DNA of 64,000 bases from Vibrio sp. NTOU-M3 (GTDB lineage: Bacteria; Pseudomonadota; Gammaproteobacteria; Enterobacterales; Vibrionaceae), in assembly GCF_040869035.1 (NCBI RefSeq), contig NZ_CP162100.1, positions 124,001-188,000 of the forward strand, given 5' to 3'. Shown piece by piece: positions 8,325 to 18,748 of the stretch (its first letter is position 1; each line of letters opens with the position of its first letter). Under the pieces are notes generated by a model. The model was given only the letters and a program-made list of their open reading frames with translations, ran no database searches and was not told the DNA's origin. A program made the position numbers and the translations under genes.

Positions 8325-8915
8325 TCAGTTAATTTGTGCACTGAGCAGCGCCCAGTATTCATCAAAGTTTGCGGTAGGTTGATACTTGAAATCTGAACGA
8401 ACGAAGCGGTTTAAGCTGCCTTCCACCTGCCCAAGTAATTGTGCAGCAAGGATGGTTTCGTCGACAGGAAATGACTTTCCTTCACGTAGTTTACGTTCAC
8501 GAAGGATCTGACGCAGTGATGTTTCGATCCGCTCGAAAAGCTGGTTGATGCGCTCACGTAGACGCTCATTTTCAAACATCAAAGCATGACCTGATAAGAT
8601 ACGAGTCAGGCCAGGGTTACGTTCTGAGAAGGCGAGGATTAGCTGCAAAACTAGACGGATGCGTGTTAGCGTGTCTTTTTCTTCGTCTAAAATACGGTTA
8701 ATACGAGACATCAATGATCCTTCAATAAACTCGATTAAACCTTCGAACATGCGTGCTTTACTTGGAAAATGTCGGTAAAGCGCGGCTTCTGATACGCCAA
8801 CTTGTTTGGCTAATTTGGCGGTAGTGATCCGTGATGCACCATCATTGGATTCTAGCATTTCAGCCAGTGCTTGTAAGATTTCTTCTCGGCGATTGGTTTT
8901 ACGTGTACCAGCCAT
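8325..8915 (-). CDS. slmA: Nucleoid occlusion factor SlmA
   Basis: This TetR-family DNA-binding protein blocks FtsZ assembly over the nucleoid. The 196-residue product has an N-terminal helix-turn-helix ([24 protein letters not shown], in part near residues 30-55) and the SlmA-specific [18 protein letters not shown] segment. An upstream in-frame start at 8936 exists, but the ATG at 8915 has an AAGGA ribosome site 4-5 bases away and gives the family length. It lies upstream of lpxL on the same strand. Confidence 0.95.
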   Translation of the reverse strand: MAGTRKTNRREEILQALAEMLESNDGASRITTAKLAKQVGVSEAALYRHFPSKARMFEGLIEFIEGSLMSRINRILDEEKDTLTRIRLVLQLILAFSERNPGLTRILSGHALMFENERLRERINQLFERIETSLRQILRERKLREGKSFPVDETILAAQLLGQVEGSLNRFVRSDFKYQPTANFDEYWALLSAQIN

Positions 8916-9012
8916 GGTCCTTCCTTTTGTTACCACTGCTTAGCCTAGCCCAAATCGTAATGATTCCGGCTAAAGCTAATGAATAGACTTAATAAATGCA
9001 TTCAAATTGAAA

Positions 9013-10221
9013 CTATTGGCTGTCCACTTTTTGGGCGATAAGTGTAAGTATTTGTTCTGCGATATCACGCTTGGAAGCCAAAGTAAGTGATTGCTCACCA
9101 TCGTGCCAGTATACCGTTATCGCATTGTTGTTGCTATTAAAGCCTTGCCCAGTAATCGAGATATCGTTAGCACAAATCATATCCAGTTTTTTATTTTTTA
9201 GTTTGCCACGGGCATAGGTTTCAACATTTTGAGTTTCGGCGGCAAAGCCAACAGTAAAGGGTCTGTTTTCGGTCATGGTGGCAACAGAGGCGACGATATC
9301 TGGGTTTTTCACCATAGTAATGGTCATGTGATCGTTATCGTCGGTTTTCTTAAGTTTTTGGTCTGAAATTGTTTGGGGGCGATAATCGGCTACCGCGGCA
9401 CAACTGATGAAAATATCGCTATTTGTCGCGTTATCCATCACCTGTTGGTGCATGTTATCAGCACTATCGACGTTAATTCTGTTGACGCCGTTTGGTGTCG
9501 TCAATGACACAGGGCCACTAACAAGGGTAACGTCCGCACCTAACGATACAGCCGCCTCAGCAAGGGCATAGCCCATTTTCCCTGAGCTGTGATTGCTGAT
9601 ATAGCGCACAGGATCAATTGCTTCACGTGTCGGACCTGCTGAAATAAGAATAGATTTGTTGGCTAGCGGTTTAGGACCAAAAAATTGCTCACACAATGCC
9701 ACTAATTGCATCGGTTCAAGCATTCTACCAGGGCCGATATCACCACAAGCTTGTTCTCCGGCTGCCGGGCCCCAAATCTGCATACCACGTCGTTTGAGTG
9801 TGGCGATGTTTTCCTGTGTCGCTTGGTTTAAATACATTTGCTGGTTCATGGCAGGGGAGACAGCAATTGGAGCGTCGGTTGCCAACACAAGGGTGCTTAG
9901 GAGATCGTTCCCCATACCTGCGGCCATTCTGGCAATGAGATCAGCTGTCGCAGGTGCTAGCAGCACAAGATCGGCCCATTTTGCTAATTCAATATGGCCC
10001 ATGGAGGCTTCAGCGGCTGGATCCAACAAGCTGTCAGATACTGGGTGACCCGATACGGCTTGCATGGTTAACGGGGTAATGAATTCTTTTGCCGCTTTGG
10101 TCATCACGACTTGGACTTTTGCTCCGCGCTCAATTAAGCGACGTGTTAAGTCGGCACATTTATAAGCAGCAATGCCACCGCTTATCCCCAAAAGGATCTT
10201 TTTTCCAGCCAGAGTTTGCAT
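9013..10221 (-). CDS. coaBC: Bifunctional phosphopantothenoylcysteine decarboxylase / phosphopantothenate-cysteine ligase
   Basis: The protein joins cysteine to 4'-phosphopantothenate and decarboxylates the product in CoA synthesis. It has 402 residues. The N-terminal CoaC flavoprotein half shows GGIAAYK, the SMGHIELA histidine region, PAMNQQMY and the catalytic cysteine region GEQACGD. The C-terminal CoaB half shows [21 protein letters not shown] near residue 195 and the KLKK segment near 290. It is divergent from radC, the usual gammaproteobacterial arrangement. Confidence 0.96.
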   Translation of the reverse strand: MQTLAGKKILLGISGGIAAYKCADLTRRLIERGAKVQVVMTKAAKEFITPLTMQAVSGHPVSDSLLDPAAEASMGHIELAKWADLVLLAPATADLIARMAAGMGNDLLSTLVLATDAPIAVSPAMNQQMYLNQATQENIATLKRRGMQIWGPAAGEQACGDIGPGRMLEPMQLVALCEQFFGPKPLANKSILISAGPTREAIDPVRYISNHSSGKMGYALAEAAVSLGADVTLVSGPVSLTTPNGVNRINVDSADNMHQQVMDNATNSDIFISCAAVADYRPQTISDQKLKKTDDNDHMTITMVKNPDIVASVATMTENRPFTVGFAAETQNVETYARGKLKNKKLDMICANDISITGQGFNSNNNAITVYWHDGEQSLTLASKRDIAEQILTLIAQKVDSQ

Positions 10222-10469
10222 GATTTTTCCCTCAAATTTTCTGCGGTTAAGATATCACAGCATGACAAATAGACTCTAGCCTTTGGTTGCTTCCTATCAA
10301 TAGCCTGATAAATCGGCAATACGAGTTTTGCTGCCAGTTGTTGTCGGCGTTAATAAACAGCTCAGTTGCAGTAAAGTGCTAGGCTTTCCCAAATTTGAAT
10401 GGGTGTTTTTATCTGCTGTTCTCTTCTGCCTTATTCTTTGGTTTTCGATGATTTAACGGATTGAATCGT

Positions 10470-11144
10470 ATGGCAATTAAGTCTATCCCGACAGAATCTA
10501 TGCCAAGAGAGAAGTTACTGAGCCATGGGCCAGAAGCTTTAACTGACGCCGAATTATTGGCAATTTTCCTTCGTACTGGCACGCCGGGAATGAATGTTCT
10601 AGAGCTGGCAGACTTTTTGATAAAGGACTTTGCCACATTAAGAGGACTTTTCTCCGCAAGCAAAGAAGAGTTCTGTCGTCATAAAGGATTGGGGGAGGCA
10701 AAGTTTGTTCAGCTTCAGGCCGTATTGGAGATGACACAACGCTATTTGGCCGAAGCATTGTCTCGCGGGGAAGCATTAACCAGTCCACAGCAAACAAAGT
10801 TGTATCTTTCAGGGCTATTGCGAGACAGACAACGGGAGGCCTTCTATGTTTTGTTCCTCGACAATCAGCATCGGGTAATTAAAGATGAAGTTATGTTTGA
10901 AGGGACGATTGATGCGGCGTCTGTGTATCCGAGAGAGGTCGTGAAACGAGCGTTACACCTTAATGCTGCTGCATTAATCTTAGCTCACAACCATCCTTCA
11001 GGCATTGCAGAACCTAGTCAGGCTGACCGTAGGATCACCCTTAGAATATCAGATGCACTGGCGCTGGTGGATATACGACTATTAGACCATTTTGTGGTTG
11101 GAGACGGCGAGATAGTTTCTTTCGCAGAGCGTGGTTGGATTTAA
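10470..11144 (+). CDS. radC: RadC family JAMM-domain protein
   Basis: The 224-residue product has a helix-hairpin-helix-like N-terminal half ([15 protein letters not shown]). The C-terminal JAMM/MPN+ metal site is [14 protein letters not shown] near residues 172-185. The biochemical role of RadC is unsettled; the name comes from an old repair phenotype since disputed. A TTG three codons upstream (10461) is also open; the ATG at 10470 is preferred. This copy sits in the conserved coaBC-radC-rpmBG order, so it is the chromosomal housekeeping copy and not a mobile-element copy. Confidence 0.93.
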   Translation: MAIKSIPTESMPREKLLSHGPEALTDAELLAIFLRTGTPGMNVLELADFLIKDFATLRGLFSASKEEFCRHKGLGEAKFVQLQAVLEMTQRYLAEALSRGEALTSPQQTKLYLSGLLRDRQREAFYVLFLDNQHRVIKDEVMFEGTIDAASVYPREVVKRALHLNAAALILAHNHPSGIAEPSQADRRITLRISDALALVDIRLLDHFVVGDGEIVSFAERGWI

Positions 11145-11264
11145 ATCACATTTTTAGTTGTGAGTTCGCTGATTTCTGCTACAATCCCCCGACATTTTTT
11201 AGCACATAAATCAGCTCTGCCTAAAAAAGATCACGAAAACCTGTAAAAAGGATCTGTTCGGGTC

Positions 11265-11293
11265 TTGAGCAATGCTAGTCAAGTTAGTATAAT
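11265..11293 (+). promoter_or_regulatory. Sigma-70 promoter for rpmB-rpmG
   Basis: TTGAGC (11265-11270) and a perfect TATAAT (11288-11293) are 17 bases apart, about 130 bases upstream of rpmB. A second candidate, TTGTGA (11158) with TACAAT (11180), lies further upstream. A strong promoter is expected for ribosomal protein genes. Confidence 0.75.
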
Positions 11294-11420
11294 GCGCGAC
11301 CTTTGATAGCCTTGTATGGGTTTCCATAACGGTACAACACCTCTAACTTCTTGTTTAGAAATAGAGAGGTTCGGCCACCAAGGTTGATATCGAGCTGAAA
11401 CGATTTTGGAGAAGACATTC

Positions 11421-11657
11421 ATGTCACGAGTATGCCAAGTAACTGGTAAGCGTCCAGTAACGGGTAACAACCGTTCACACGCACGCAATGCTACTAAGCG
11501 TCGTTTTCTGCCGAACCTACAAACTCATCGTTTCTGGGTAGAGAGCGAAAAACGTTTTGTTAAACTACGTCTATCTGCTAAAGGTATGCGTATCATCGAC
11601 AAGAAGGGCATCGATGCTGTTCTTGCTGACATTCGCGCAAACGGCGAAAACGTTTAA
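11421..11657 (+). CDS. rpmB: 50S ribosomal protein L28
   Basis: This 78-residue large-subunit protein begins [12 protein letters not shown], as L28 proteins do. The basic [14 protein letters not shown] and [13 protein letters not shown] segments are typical. The frame is open from a TTG at 11406, but the ATG at 11421 is right and has a GGAGA ribosome site. The rpmG gene follows after 13 bases. Confidence 0.97.
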   Translation: MSRVCQVTGKRPVTGNNRSHARNATKRRFLPNLQTHRFWVESEKRFVKLRLSAKGMRIIDKKGIDAVLADIRANGENV

Positions 11658-11670
11658 GAGGAAATAGGCA

Positions 11671-11841
11671 ATGGCAAAGAAAGGCGTTCGTGAGAAAATC
11701 CGTCTAGTATCTTCTGCAGGTACAGGCCACTTCTACACAACTGATAAGAACAAGCGTAACATGCCAGGCAAATTTGAGATCAAAAAGTTTGATCCAGTAG
11801 TTCGCCAGCACGTTATGTACAAAGAAGCGAAAATCAAGTAA
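11671..11841 (+). CDS. rpmG: 50S ribosomal protein L33
   Basis: This 56-residue protein begins [20 protein letters not shown] and ends with the basic EAKIK. It matches L33 throughout and lacks the zinc-binding cysteines, so it is the C-minus form. It is co-transcribed with rpmB, with an AGAGGAAA ribosome site between them, and is followed by a strong terminator. Confidence 0.97.
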
Positions 11842-11866
11842 TTGAGACTGCTTTTTTGAAGTGTTG

Positions 11867-11893
11867 AAAACCCAGCTTTTAGCTGGGTTTTTT
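11867..11893 (+). terminator. Terminator of the rpmB-rpmG operon
   Basis: The stem AACCCAGCT / AGCTGGGTT with a TTT loop is followed by six T. It lies 26 bases after the rpmG stop. Confidence 0.9.
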
Positions 11894-12029
11894 ATTGTCT
11901 GCAATTTACTCAACATCATATTTGCTTACTCGCTAATATGATGACTGTTCAATTCCCTAAAGGTGTCCGACGTATATTTAAGATATTCGTATATACTTCA
12001 GCGAACTAGCAAAGAAAAGGATCCGTTGT

Positions 12030-12503
12030 ATGCGAGTTAGCCCGGCACGTCGTCGACGTTGGAATAACATACTTATTCTGGCCATTATCGCGTTTATCGC
12101 TCTATTAAACTTACCTAGTATTCTAAAAACGTATGTGATCGATCAACAGCCAAGCCCCTACCCATACTTACTAAACCCAAAGGCTGAGCTTCAGGCACTT
12201 CACCTTGCCAAATGGTCATTGGAAAAAAACCAAGGTCGCTGGCGAGTAAGTGTTCCAAGTGAAATTGCTCCAGAGGAGTTGGTTGAGCGTTGGCTGGCAT
12301 TAGTTGGAACAGAAGTTGAGCAAGATACGGTTGACAGTTTGAAGTCACAATTGATTAATCCTCAAAGTATTGAGGTATGGTATGCCGACCAAGAAGAACC
12401 TCAAAGGATCACCTTTTATCAAACTCCTCAATTTTGGCTGTTGAAAAATTGGCAAGATAAATGGATCGCTATCTCTGTTGAGAAAGGATACTTGCAACCT
12501 TAA
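12030..12503 (+). CDS. Conserved single-pass membrane protein of unknown function
   Basis: The 157-residue protein has a basic N-terminus (SPARRRRWNN), one hydrophobic segment at about residues 14-32, and a soluble C-terminal region with no motif that I recognise. By the positive-inside rule the C-terminal part should face the periplasm. An AAAAGGA ribosome site precedes the ATG. It lies between rpmG and mutM, and the 82-base gap to mutM suggests separate or loose coupling. No function is assigned. Confidence 0.75.
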   Translation: MRVSPARRRRWNNILILAIIAFIALLNLPSILKTYVIDQQPSPYPYLLNPKAELQALHLAKWSLEKNQGRWRVSVPSEIAPEELVERWLALVGTEVEQDTVDSLKSQLINPQSIEVWYADQEEPQRITFYQTPQFWLLKNWQDKWIAISVEKGYLQP

Positions 12504-12585
12504 GACAAAGTTATGAAAGGACGGTAGACATTAAGTTGTTCAGTCTTTACCCTAGAGCGTCGCACGATGAGTTACCGAGTTTTTT

Positions 12586-13395
12586 ATGCCTGAGTTACCA
12601 GAAGTTGAAGTTAGTAAAATGGGGATCACCCCTCATTTAGTGGGTCAAACGATCCAGTCTTTGACTTTTCGCACCCCTAAACTCCGTTGGGATATTCCAC
12701 TGGAATTAAAACAATTAGAAGGCGAGGTTATCCGAAATATTACTCGCCGAGCTAAATATTTACTGATTGAGACCGATATAGGTAGTGCGATTGTTCATTT
12801 AGGAATGTCGGGGTCGTTGCGAGTGCTTGATGCTGAAATCTGTGCAGGCAAACATGATCATGTTGATTTGAAGCTAAGTAATGGAAAAGTACTGAGATAC
12901 AATGATCCCCGCCGATTTGGTGCTTGGTTATGGTGCGCGCCGAATGAACAACATCAAGTATTAAGCAACCTTGGCCCTGAACCATTAACAGCGGAATTTC
13001 ATGCTGGCTATATGCTAGAGAAAGCATCAGGTAAGCGTTCGACGGTTAAGCAGTTTATTATGGATAATAAGTTTGTTGTTGGTGTTGGCAATATCTATGC
13101 GTGTGAGTCTTTATTTTCTGCCAAAATCCATCCTAAAAGGTCTGCTGGGAGTTTATCTTCCGGAGAATGGCAAGCTTTGGTGTCAGAGATCAAGCAAGTG
13201 TTGCACACCGCCATTAGTCAAGGTGGCACGACACTAAAAGATTTTTCTCAGGCAGATGGTAAACCTGGATATTTTGCTCAAGAGTTAAATGTGTATGGTA
13301 AGGCGGGAGAGCCATGTCCTCATTGTGCTGAGAGAGTTGAAGCCATGAAAATAGGGCAACGCAACACGTTTTTTTGTTCAAATTGCCAAAAGTGA
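12586..13395 (+). CDS. mutM: Formamidopyrimidine-DNA glycosylase
   Basis: MutM removes 8-oxoguanine and formamidopyrimidines from DNA and cleaves the abasic site. The 269-residue protein begins MPELPEVE, giving the catalytic Pro1 and Glu2 after Met removal. The H2TH region around 150-230 includes [16 protein letters not shown]. The C-terminal zinc finger has CPHC near 245 and CSNC near 265. It directly precedes the LPS core locus. Confidence 0.97.
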   Translation: MPELPEVEVSKMGITPHLVGQTIQSLTFRTPKLRWDIPLELKQLEGEVIRNITRRAKYLLIETDIGSAIVHLGMSGSLRVLDAEICAGKHDHVDLKLSNGKVLRYNDPRRFGAWLWCAPNEQHQVLSNLGPEPLTAEFHAGYMLEKASGKRSTVKQFIMDNKFVVGVGNIYACESLFSAKIHPKRSAGSLSSGEWQALVSEIKQVLHTAISQGGTTLKDFSQADGKPGYFAQELNVYGKAGEPCPHCAERVEAMKIGQRNTFFCSNCQK

Positions 13396-13453
13396 TAATT
13401 TTGTGCCATTAGTAACATAATAGATGCTTAAACAAACTGCGAAGTAAGATTTC

Positions 13454-13482
13454 GTGAAACATAAGCCGACAACGGCTATAAT
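13454..13482 (+). promoter_or_regulatory. Candidate sigma-70 promoter of the LPS core operon
   Basis: GTGAAA (13454-13459, 4 of 6 consensus bases) and a perfect TATAAT (13477-13482) are 17 bases apart. They lie 44 bases upstream of the first glycosyltransferase gene of a tightly spaced operon. Confidence 0.55.
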
Positions 13483-13526
13483 TAGTTCTTTTTGTTCAAG
13501 CCATATTGTAGTAGGAGACGCCTTAA

Positions 13527-14285
13527 ATGGTGCAACCCATTGAGCATGTTTTTGTGATTCACGTAAGTGAAGGATATGACGACAGACGCAAACATATCGA
13601 TAAACATTTACCAGAATCTGGCCTTACTAATTTTGAGTATATGCTTGATGGTGATATAAAAGACTTAACTGAAGATGTATTAGGTACCTTATTTAAAGGT
13701 AGCGATCAAAGTCCTGCTGAGCAGTCTTGCTTTTACAAACATTATTTAGTTTATAAAGCCATAGTTGAGCAAGAAATTCCTTATGCTTTAATACTTGAAG
13801 ATGATGCTTATCTGGTCAAAGATTTTAACTTAAAAATGGCCAATATTGTCAATGAATTAGCAGATAAATCTAATTACCTCGTCAATATTGAAAATGCATA
13901 TTTAAGTGTGCCATTTAAGTATAGAAAGCCTAACCAGTATACTTATCTAGCTAATTATACAAAGATGACAGGTGGCTATATTATTGACTATACTGCAGCA
14001 AAAAAAATATATAACTATCTTAATTTAAACCCTATCCATCTACCCATAGATGTTTATCAAAGTGAAATGAGAGATAAAATAGGATTTAATATCTATTGGT
14101 CTCATCCTTCTCTAGTCCAACAAGGAAGTAAAAATGGAACCTTTGCCAGTACAATTAATGTAGAAGGTGATAGGTTTATAGATAAAGTTAAATATTGGTT
14201 TAAGTGTTACCACAAACAGTATGTTTGGAGTCATGTGAATAAGCGTGTTTTAAGAGTGTTTGAAAATGTTAAGCACCATAAGTAA
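13527..14285 (+). CDS. Glycosyltransferase family 25 protein (LPS biosynthesis)
   Basis: The 252-residue protein begins FVIHVSEGYDDRRKHIDKHL near its N-terminus, the usual GT25 opening. The acidic donor/metal motif is LEDDAYL near residue 90, and SHPSLVQQGSKNG closes the domain near 195. GT25 enzymes add sugars, often galactose or glucose, to LPS core. A clear paralogue lies at 18745 in the same locus. A GGAGA ribosome site precedes the ATG. It overlaps the next gene by 20 bases. The acceptor and sugar are unknown. Confidence 0.85.
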   Translation: MVQPIEHVFVIHVSEGYDDRRKHIDKHLPESGLTNFEYMLDGDIKDLTEDVLGTLFKGSDQSPAEQSCFYKHYLVYKAIVEQEIPYALILEDDAYLVKDFNLKMANIVNELADKSNYLVNIENAYLSVPFKYRKPNQYTYLANYTKMTGGYIIDYTAAKKIYNYLNLNPIHLPIDVYQSEMRDKIGFNIYWSHPSLVQQGSKNGTFASTINVEGDRFIDKVKYWFKCYHKQYVWSHVNKRVLRVFENVKHHK

Positions 14286-15471
14286 AGATAAAATAACCTC
14301 TTTTATTTTTTATCTTCCTATTCTTTGGATAAGTACAGGAATGTTATGGGATGGGGATGGAGATATGCGTTTAGTCCCCATCGTGCTATTTGTCGTAATG
14401 ATATCTTTATTTTTGTTTAAGTTCGAAAATATTAAGATTAACTTTAAGAATAATTTTTGGATAAAATTGTTACTAATTAGTGCTAGCTTTGGCGGAGTAT
14501 GTTATTTATATTACGGATTTGACTCTCGAGAATTAAGAGCTACATTGGTTGTTTTTTTTATTTTTCTTGTAACTCCAATTCATTTTTTTTCAATAAAGAC
14601 TATACAAATCTTTATTTTTATTGCATCTCTAACATGCGCATTATATGTTTTTAATTATCAGTTTTTAAATCATAGTTCTCGTGCTGTTTGGCCTATAAAT
14701 GCAATACCTTTTGCCACGATATCAGGTTTAATATCTATAGTTTCCTTTGTGTTTTTATTACATAAAAATACAAATAATTTCAAATTATTGACTTCAATGA
14801 TATTATCATTTAGTGGGGTTGTATTAAGTCAATCAAGAGGACCTTTGCTTTCAATAATGTTTGTTTTTTTCTCTATTGCATTATTGTTTCTTTTTGTTAA
14901 AAATAAAAAACATACAGTATGGTTGCTTTTTATTTTTATCTTTCTTGGATTTAGTTTAACTAAAATTCCTTTAATTAGTCAAAGGTTAGAGAGTACTTAT
15001 AGCGAATACCATAAAATAAAAAATGGTGATCTTAATACATCAATAGGTATTCGGTTACAAATGCAAAAAATTGCGTTTGATCTCTGGAGAATCAAGCCAA
15101 TTTTTGGGTACGGAAAAGATATTAAAAAGGAATTTAATCGGCTACAAAGTGAAAATGTAATTAACTCTCGTGTTAATTGGCTCATATCCATGACTTTTCA
15201 TAACGGATATTTAGACAAATTCGTCCTCTATGGTATCCCTGGTGGTTTGATTTTTCTGAATTTCTTGTTTTATCCCATATACCTTTCTCGACAATACTCT
15301 CTAAAGGAAGGGAGTGCTCTGCTTTGGGCTCCTGCTTTATTTATGATACTTTGTAATTTGACTGATGCACCTTTTATTAATGCGCAAGCAGCTATCTACT
15401 ATATGTTTATCATTGGTGCTGTGAGTATGATGCTGAAAAATGAAAAAGAGCAGAGATTGGAGAATGTATGA
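14266..15471 (+). CDS. waaL: O-antigen ligase family membrane protein
   Basis: This 401-residue polytopic membrane protein has about 10-12 hydrophobic segments. A large polar stretch between later segments (around residues 245-310) includes RLQMQKIAFDLWRIKPIFGYG, the Wzy_C/O-antigen ligase signature. WaaL transfers undecaprenyl-linked O-antigen to lipid A-core on the periplasmic side. Placement inside the core operon, beside waaF and waaA, favours ligase over polymerase; a separate Wzy-like protein lies at 37497. The frame opens at a TTG (14260), but the ATG at 14266 is preferred. It is AT-richer than its neighbours. Confidence 0.8.
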   Translation: MLSTISKDKITSFIFYLPILWISTGMLWDGDGDMRLVPIVLFVVMISLFLFKFENIKINFKNNFWIKLLLISASFGGVCYLYYGFDSRELRATLVVFFIFLVTPIHFFSIKTIQIFIFIASLTCALYVFNYQFLNHSSRAVWPINAIPFATISGLISIVSFVFLLHKNTNNFKLLTSMILSFSGVVLSQSRGPLLSIMFVFFSIALLFLFVKNKKHTVWLLFIFIFLGFSLTKIPLISQRLESTYSEYHKIKNGDLNTSIGIRLQMQKIAFDLWRIKPIFGYGKDIKKEFNRLQSENVINSRVNWLISMTFHNGYLDKFVLYGIPGGLIFLNFLFYPIYLSRQYSLKEGSALLWAPALFMILCNLTDAPFINAQAAIYYMFIIGAVSMMLKNEKEQRLENV

Positions 15472-16397
15472 AGCTATTTTATTACATCAAACATGCACTA
15501 TTAAATGTGGCTCCAAGTTTTTTTTATCATCACAGGAAATCACAACTAGAAACTAAGTACCGTGAGATACAGGACTACATTGCTCAACGTACGGATTATT
15601 ACTGTAATCTTAGCCAACCTTTTAGCCTGCCAGAAGCATCAGTTCAAATCGGTAATTATAAGCGTAAAGGGTATACTTCTTACTATTTCGATCTAAAAGA
15701 ATTTTTGCATTACTTTCCTAAGCAATTTCAATTTGCCTATTATTTTGGCGATGAGACCCATATAGAGCCTGTTCCGACTTTGTTTAAGGCACGTCCTATT
15801 GAAGGTGAGAACCAGAACTCGGTTCTTTTTAAACTGGATAAACGTCGCCACTTTCGCTTTGTTGAAGATAAATTGACGTTTGCAGAGAAGAAAAATATGG
15901 CGGTGTTTCGCGGTGCTGTAACACAACCTCATCGCATTCGCTTTATGGAGCAGTTATTCGGTCATCCATTGGTCGATGCAGGCCAGTCCAATACCAGCGA
16001 GATACATCCTGAATGGCAAAAGCCGTTTATGTCAGTGGAACAGCAACTCAAATACAAATTTTTGGTTTGTTTAGAAGGGAATGATGTAGCGTCAAACCTA
16101 AAGTGGGCGATGTCCTCAAACTCGGTTGTAATTACACCAAAAATGAAATTTGAGACATGGTTTATGGAAGGAACCTTAGAAGCTGGTAAGCACTACATTG
16201 AAGTCAAAGATGATTTTTCGGACTTTGAAGAGAAAGTGAATTACTATTTGGCACATCCTGACGAAGCTGAGCAAATAGTCCGAAACGCTCATGACTATAT
16301 TCAACCATTTTTGAACGAAGAGTTGGAACAGCTCATTTGCATTAAAACACTTGAACGCTATTTTGAGCTTTCGGGTCAATATAACAAGACGAAGTGA
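15468..16397 (+). CDS. GT90/LpsA-like glycosyltransferase
   Basis: The 309-residue protein matches the CAP10/LpsA group. FRGAVTQPHRIRFME lies near residue 145. The C-terminal block runs FLVCLEGNDVASNLKWAM, then SVVITPKMKFETWF, with LEAGKHYIEVKDDFSD near 240. This family adds outer-core or O-chain sugars such as xylose or glucose. It overlaps the waaL stop by 4 bases (ATGA) and the waaF start by one base, so it is translationally coupled in the core operon. The sugar is not predictable. Confidence 0.82.
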   Translation: MKLFYYIKHALLNVAPSFFYHHRKSQLETKYREIQDYIAQRTDYYCNLSQPFSLPEASVQIGNYKRKGYTSYYFDLKEFLHYFPKQFQFAYYFGDETHIEPVPTLFKARPIEGENQNSVLFKLDKRRHFRFVEDKLTFAEKKNMAVFRGAVTQPHRIRFMEQLFGHPLVDAGQSNTSEIHPEWQKPFMSVEQQLKYKFLVCLEGNDVASNLKWAMSSNSVVITPKMKFETWFMEGTLEAGKHYIEVKDDFSDFEEKVNYYLAHPDEAEQIVRNAHDYIQPFLNEELEQLICIKTLERYFELSGQYNKTK

Positions 16398-17446
16398 TGA
16401 AGATACTGATAATTGGCCCTTCATGGGTTGGTGACATGGTGATGTCACAGGGCCTGTATATCGAGCTAAAAAAATTACACCCTGAAGCTGACATTGATGT
16501 TTTAGCTCCGGCGTGGTGTAAGCCTATTCTAGAGCGTATGCCTCAGGTTCGAAAAGCATTAGAAATGCCATTAGGTCATGGTCAGTTTGATCTAAAAACA
16601 CGTTATCGCTTAGGTAAAACTCTTCGAGAAGAGCAATATGATATTGCTTACACTTTGCCTAATTCTGCAAAGTCTGCGTTGATCCCGTTTTTTGCTAAGG
16701 TAGCCAAACGTGTTGGGTGGAAGGGAGAGATGCGTTATGGCCTTCTCAATGACATCCGTACTAACAAAAAATCATTTCAGTTTATGTTGGAGCGATATGT
16801 TGCACTAGCACATCCGAAATCAGCAATGACAGGATCAGGCTGTTTGGGGGAATTGTCCTCATTACCTTACCCTCAACTTACGGTGTTAACTGAACCTCAA
16901 GCCAAAGCGATACACCAATTTGGCTTAAATACAGATAGACCAATACTTGGACTTTGTCCTGGTGCGGAATTTGGGCCTGCGAAGCGTTGGCCAGATAATC
17001 ATTTTGCCAGTGTTGCCAGTTCAATGATCGCAAAAGGCTATCAAGTCTGGTTGTTTGGTTCTGTGAAAGATCGTGAAGTCACTGATAAAATCATTCAACA
17101 AGTAGAGCAAAATAGCCAACAATTTTGTTTTAACTTAGCGGGTAATACGAGCTTAATCCAAGCGGTGGATTTAATTGGTGCTTGTAAAACCGTTGTCAGC
17201 AATGATTCTGGTTTAATGCACGTTGCCGCTGCGGTTGGTTGTAATGTGGTGGCGGTGTATGGTTCGAGTTCACCTAAGTATACACCACCACTTACTGACA
17301 AACTTGCAATACTGAATACCGATATCGATTGTCGGCCATGTTTTGAGCGCACGTGTCCTAAGCAACACATGAAATGTCTTGTTGAATTAGAACCTCAACG
17401 AGTTGTTGATGCAATTTCCCAGTTTGATGTCATTTTACAGGAGTAA
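16397..17446 (+). CDS. waaF: ADP-heptose:LPS heptosyltransferase II
   Basis: The 349-residue GT9 protein begins MKILIIGPSWVGDMVMSQ and carries the WaaF blocks APAWCKPILERMPQ, GWKGEMRYGLLND, CPGAEFGPAKRWP near 195 and the C-terminal NDSGLMHVAAA near 270. It adds the second L-glycero-D-manno-heptose to the inner core. The start ATG overlaps the previous stop (TGATG). The frame also opens one codon earlier at a GTG. It uses the ADP-heptose finished by HldD (25872). Confidence 0.95.
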   Translation: MKILIIGPSWVGDMVMSQGLYIELKKLHPEADIDVLAPAWCKPILERMPQVRKALEMPLGHGQFDLKTRYRLGKTLREEQYDIAYTLPNSAKSALIPFFAKVAKRVGWKGEMRYGLLNDIRTNKKSFQFMLERYVALAHPKSAMTGSGCLGELSSLPYPQLTVLTEPQAKAIHQFGLNTDRPILGLCPGAEFGPAKRWPDNHFASVASSMIAKGYQVWLFGSVKDREVTDKIIQQVEQNSQQFCFNLAGNTSLIQAVDLIGACKTVVSNDSGLMHVAAAVGCNVVAVYGSSSPKYTPPLTDKLAILNTDIDCRPCFERTCPKQHMKCLVELEPQRVVDAISQFDVILQE

Positions 17447-17449
17447 GTG

Positions 17450-18748
17450 ATGAGCACTATTGTGCGTTATTGCTATACCTTTCTACTCATGCTGATAAGC
17501 CCCATCCTGTTATGGGGCTTATACCGTTCTAAACCTAATAAACCTCGCTTTGGCTCCCGCTGGAAAGAACACTTTGGTTTTACCCCCGAATTGGGTGATA
17601 TCAAAGAAGGGGTGATCTGGGTACATGCGGTTTCGGTTGGTGAAGTGCTGGCAAGTAAGCCGCTTGTGTTGCAGCTCAGAGAGCGTTGTCCAACAAAAAA
17701 CATTCTAGTCACTACTACAACCAGTACCGGGGCAGAACAAGCGAGTAAATTAGGTGATGGAGTGATTCATCGCTATATGCCCATCGATTTTTCTTGGTGT
17801 GTTCGTCGTTTTTTAAATGTCGTTCAACCAGAAGTATTGTTAATAATAGAAACAGAAATTTGGCCCAACACGATTCATACAGTGGCTAAATCTGAGGTTC
17901 CGATAGTTTTAGTCAATGGTCGCTTATCCGAGAAGTCGGCTAATAATTACCAAAAACTGCGCTTGTTAATCGTCCCACAATTGCAGCAATTAACGACGCT
18001 TTTGACAGTACATGATGATGATAAGCAACGTTTCCTAAAGTTAGGTGCATCAGAGACATCGGTGACGACTACTGGCTCGCTAAAATATGATATCTCAGTA
18101 AATAACCGTGTTTTTGAGTCTGGTAAAACATTACGCAGTTTTCTTGGGCTTAAGCGAAAAGTCTGGATAGCGGCAAGTACACATCTTGGTGAAGATGAAC
18201 AGATACTACAAGCTTACAAAATGGCGAAACAATCCATTCCGGAACTCTTGCTTATTTTAGTTCCTCGTCATCCTGAGCGTTTCGACTCTGTTGCAGAATT
18301 GATTAAAAATCAAAACCTTTCAGTTGCGAGAAGAACGTTGGTTCAGTATGACGATTTAGCGGAAACTGTTGATGTCTACTTAGGTGATACCATGGGTGAA
18401 ATGATGGTATTACTTGCTGCAAGTGATTTGGTGTTTATGGGCGGAAGCCTGATTGGCCAAAAAGTGGGAGGGCATAATTTTATTGAACCAGCGGTATTAT
18501 CTAAAGCCTGCATTACTGGTCCGAGTTATTACAATTTTGCCGATTTGGGTGAGCAGTTAATTAATGCTGGAGCACTTGAAGTTGTAGAGGATAGTGTTCA
18601 GCTCTCTGAAAAGGTATTAGAGCGTTTTTCATCGCCGAATTCTTTAAAACTGAGTGGTGAAGCTGGGTGTGATATAGTGCTTCGTAATCAAGGAGCGCTC
18701 AAGCGCACACTAGCCGCCATTGATTCTGTTATTGAGAGTAGCCAATGA
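17450..18748 (+). CDS. waaA: 3-deoxy-D-manno-octulosonic acid (Kdo) transferase
   Basis: The 432-residue protein has an N-terminal membrane anchor (about residues 5-25), then the RWKEHFGF and IWVHAVSVGEVLASKPLV blocks with the catalytic glutamate region near 60. The C-terminal half has GGSLIGQKVGGHNFIEPA near 330. WaaA attaches Kdo to lipid IVA. The ATG has a GGAG ribosome site 7 bases away and lies 3 bases after the waaF stop. A Kdo kinase gene nearby (20394) suggests a single, phosphorylated Kdo, as known for Vibrio and Haemophilus. Confidence 0.95.
   Translation: MSTIVRYCYTFLLMLISPILLWGLYRSKPNKPRFGSRWKEHFGFTPELGDIKEGVIWVHAVSVGEVLASKPLVLQLRERCPTKNILVTTTTSTGAEQASKLGDGVIHRYMPIDFSWCVRRFLNVVQPEVLLIIETEIWPNTIHTVAKSEVPIVLVNGRLSEKSANNYQKLRLLIVPQLQQLTTLLTVHDDDKQRFLKLGASETSVTTTGSLKYDISVNNRVFESGKTLRSFLGLKRKVWIAASTHLGEDEQILQAYKMAKQSIPELLLILVPRHPERFDSVAELIKNQNLSVARRTLVQYDDLAETVDVYLGDTMGEMMVLLAASDLVFMGGSLIGQKVGGHNFIEPAVLSKACITGPSYYNFADLGEQLINAGALEVVEDSVQLSEKVLERFSSPNSLKLSGEAGCDIVLRNQGALKRTLAAIDSVIESSQ

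Noticed and set aside
10470..11144. radC as a sign of a mobile element
   Set aside because: RadC copies occur on islands, but this one is in the conserved coaBC-radC-rpmBG order with no integrase nearby.
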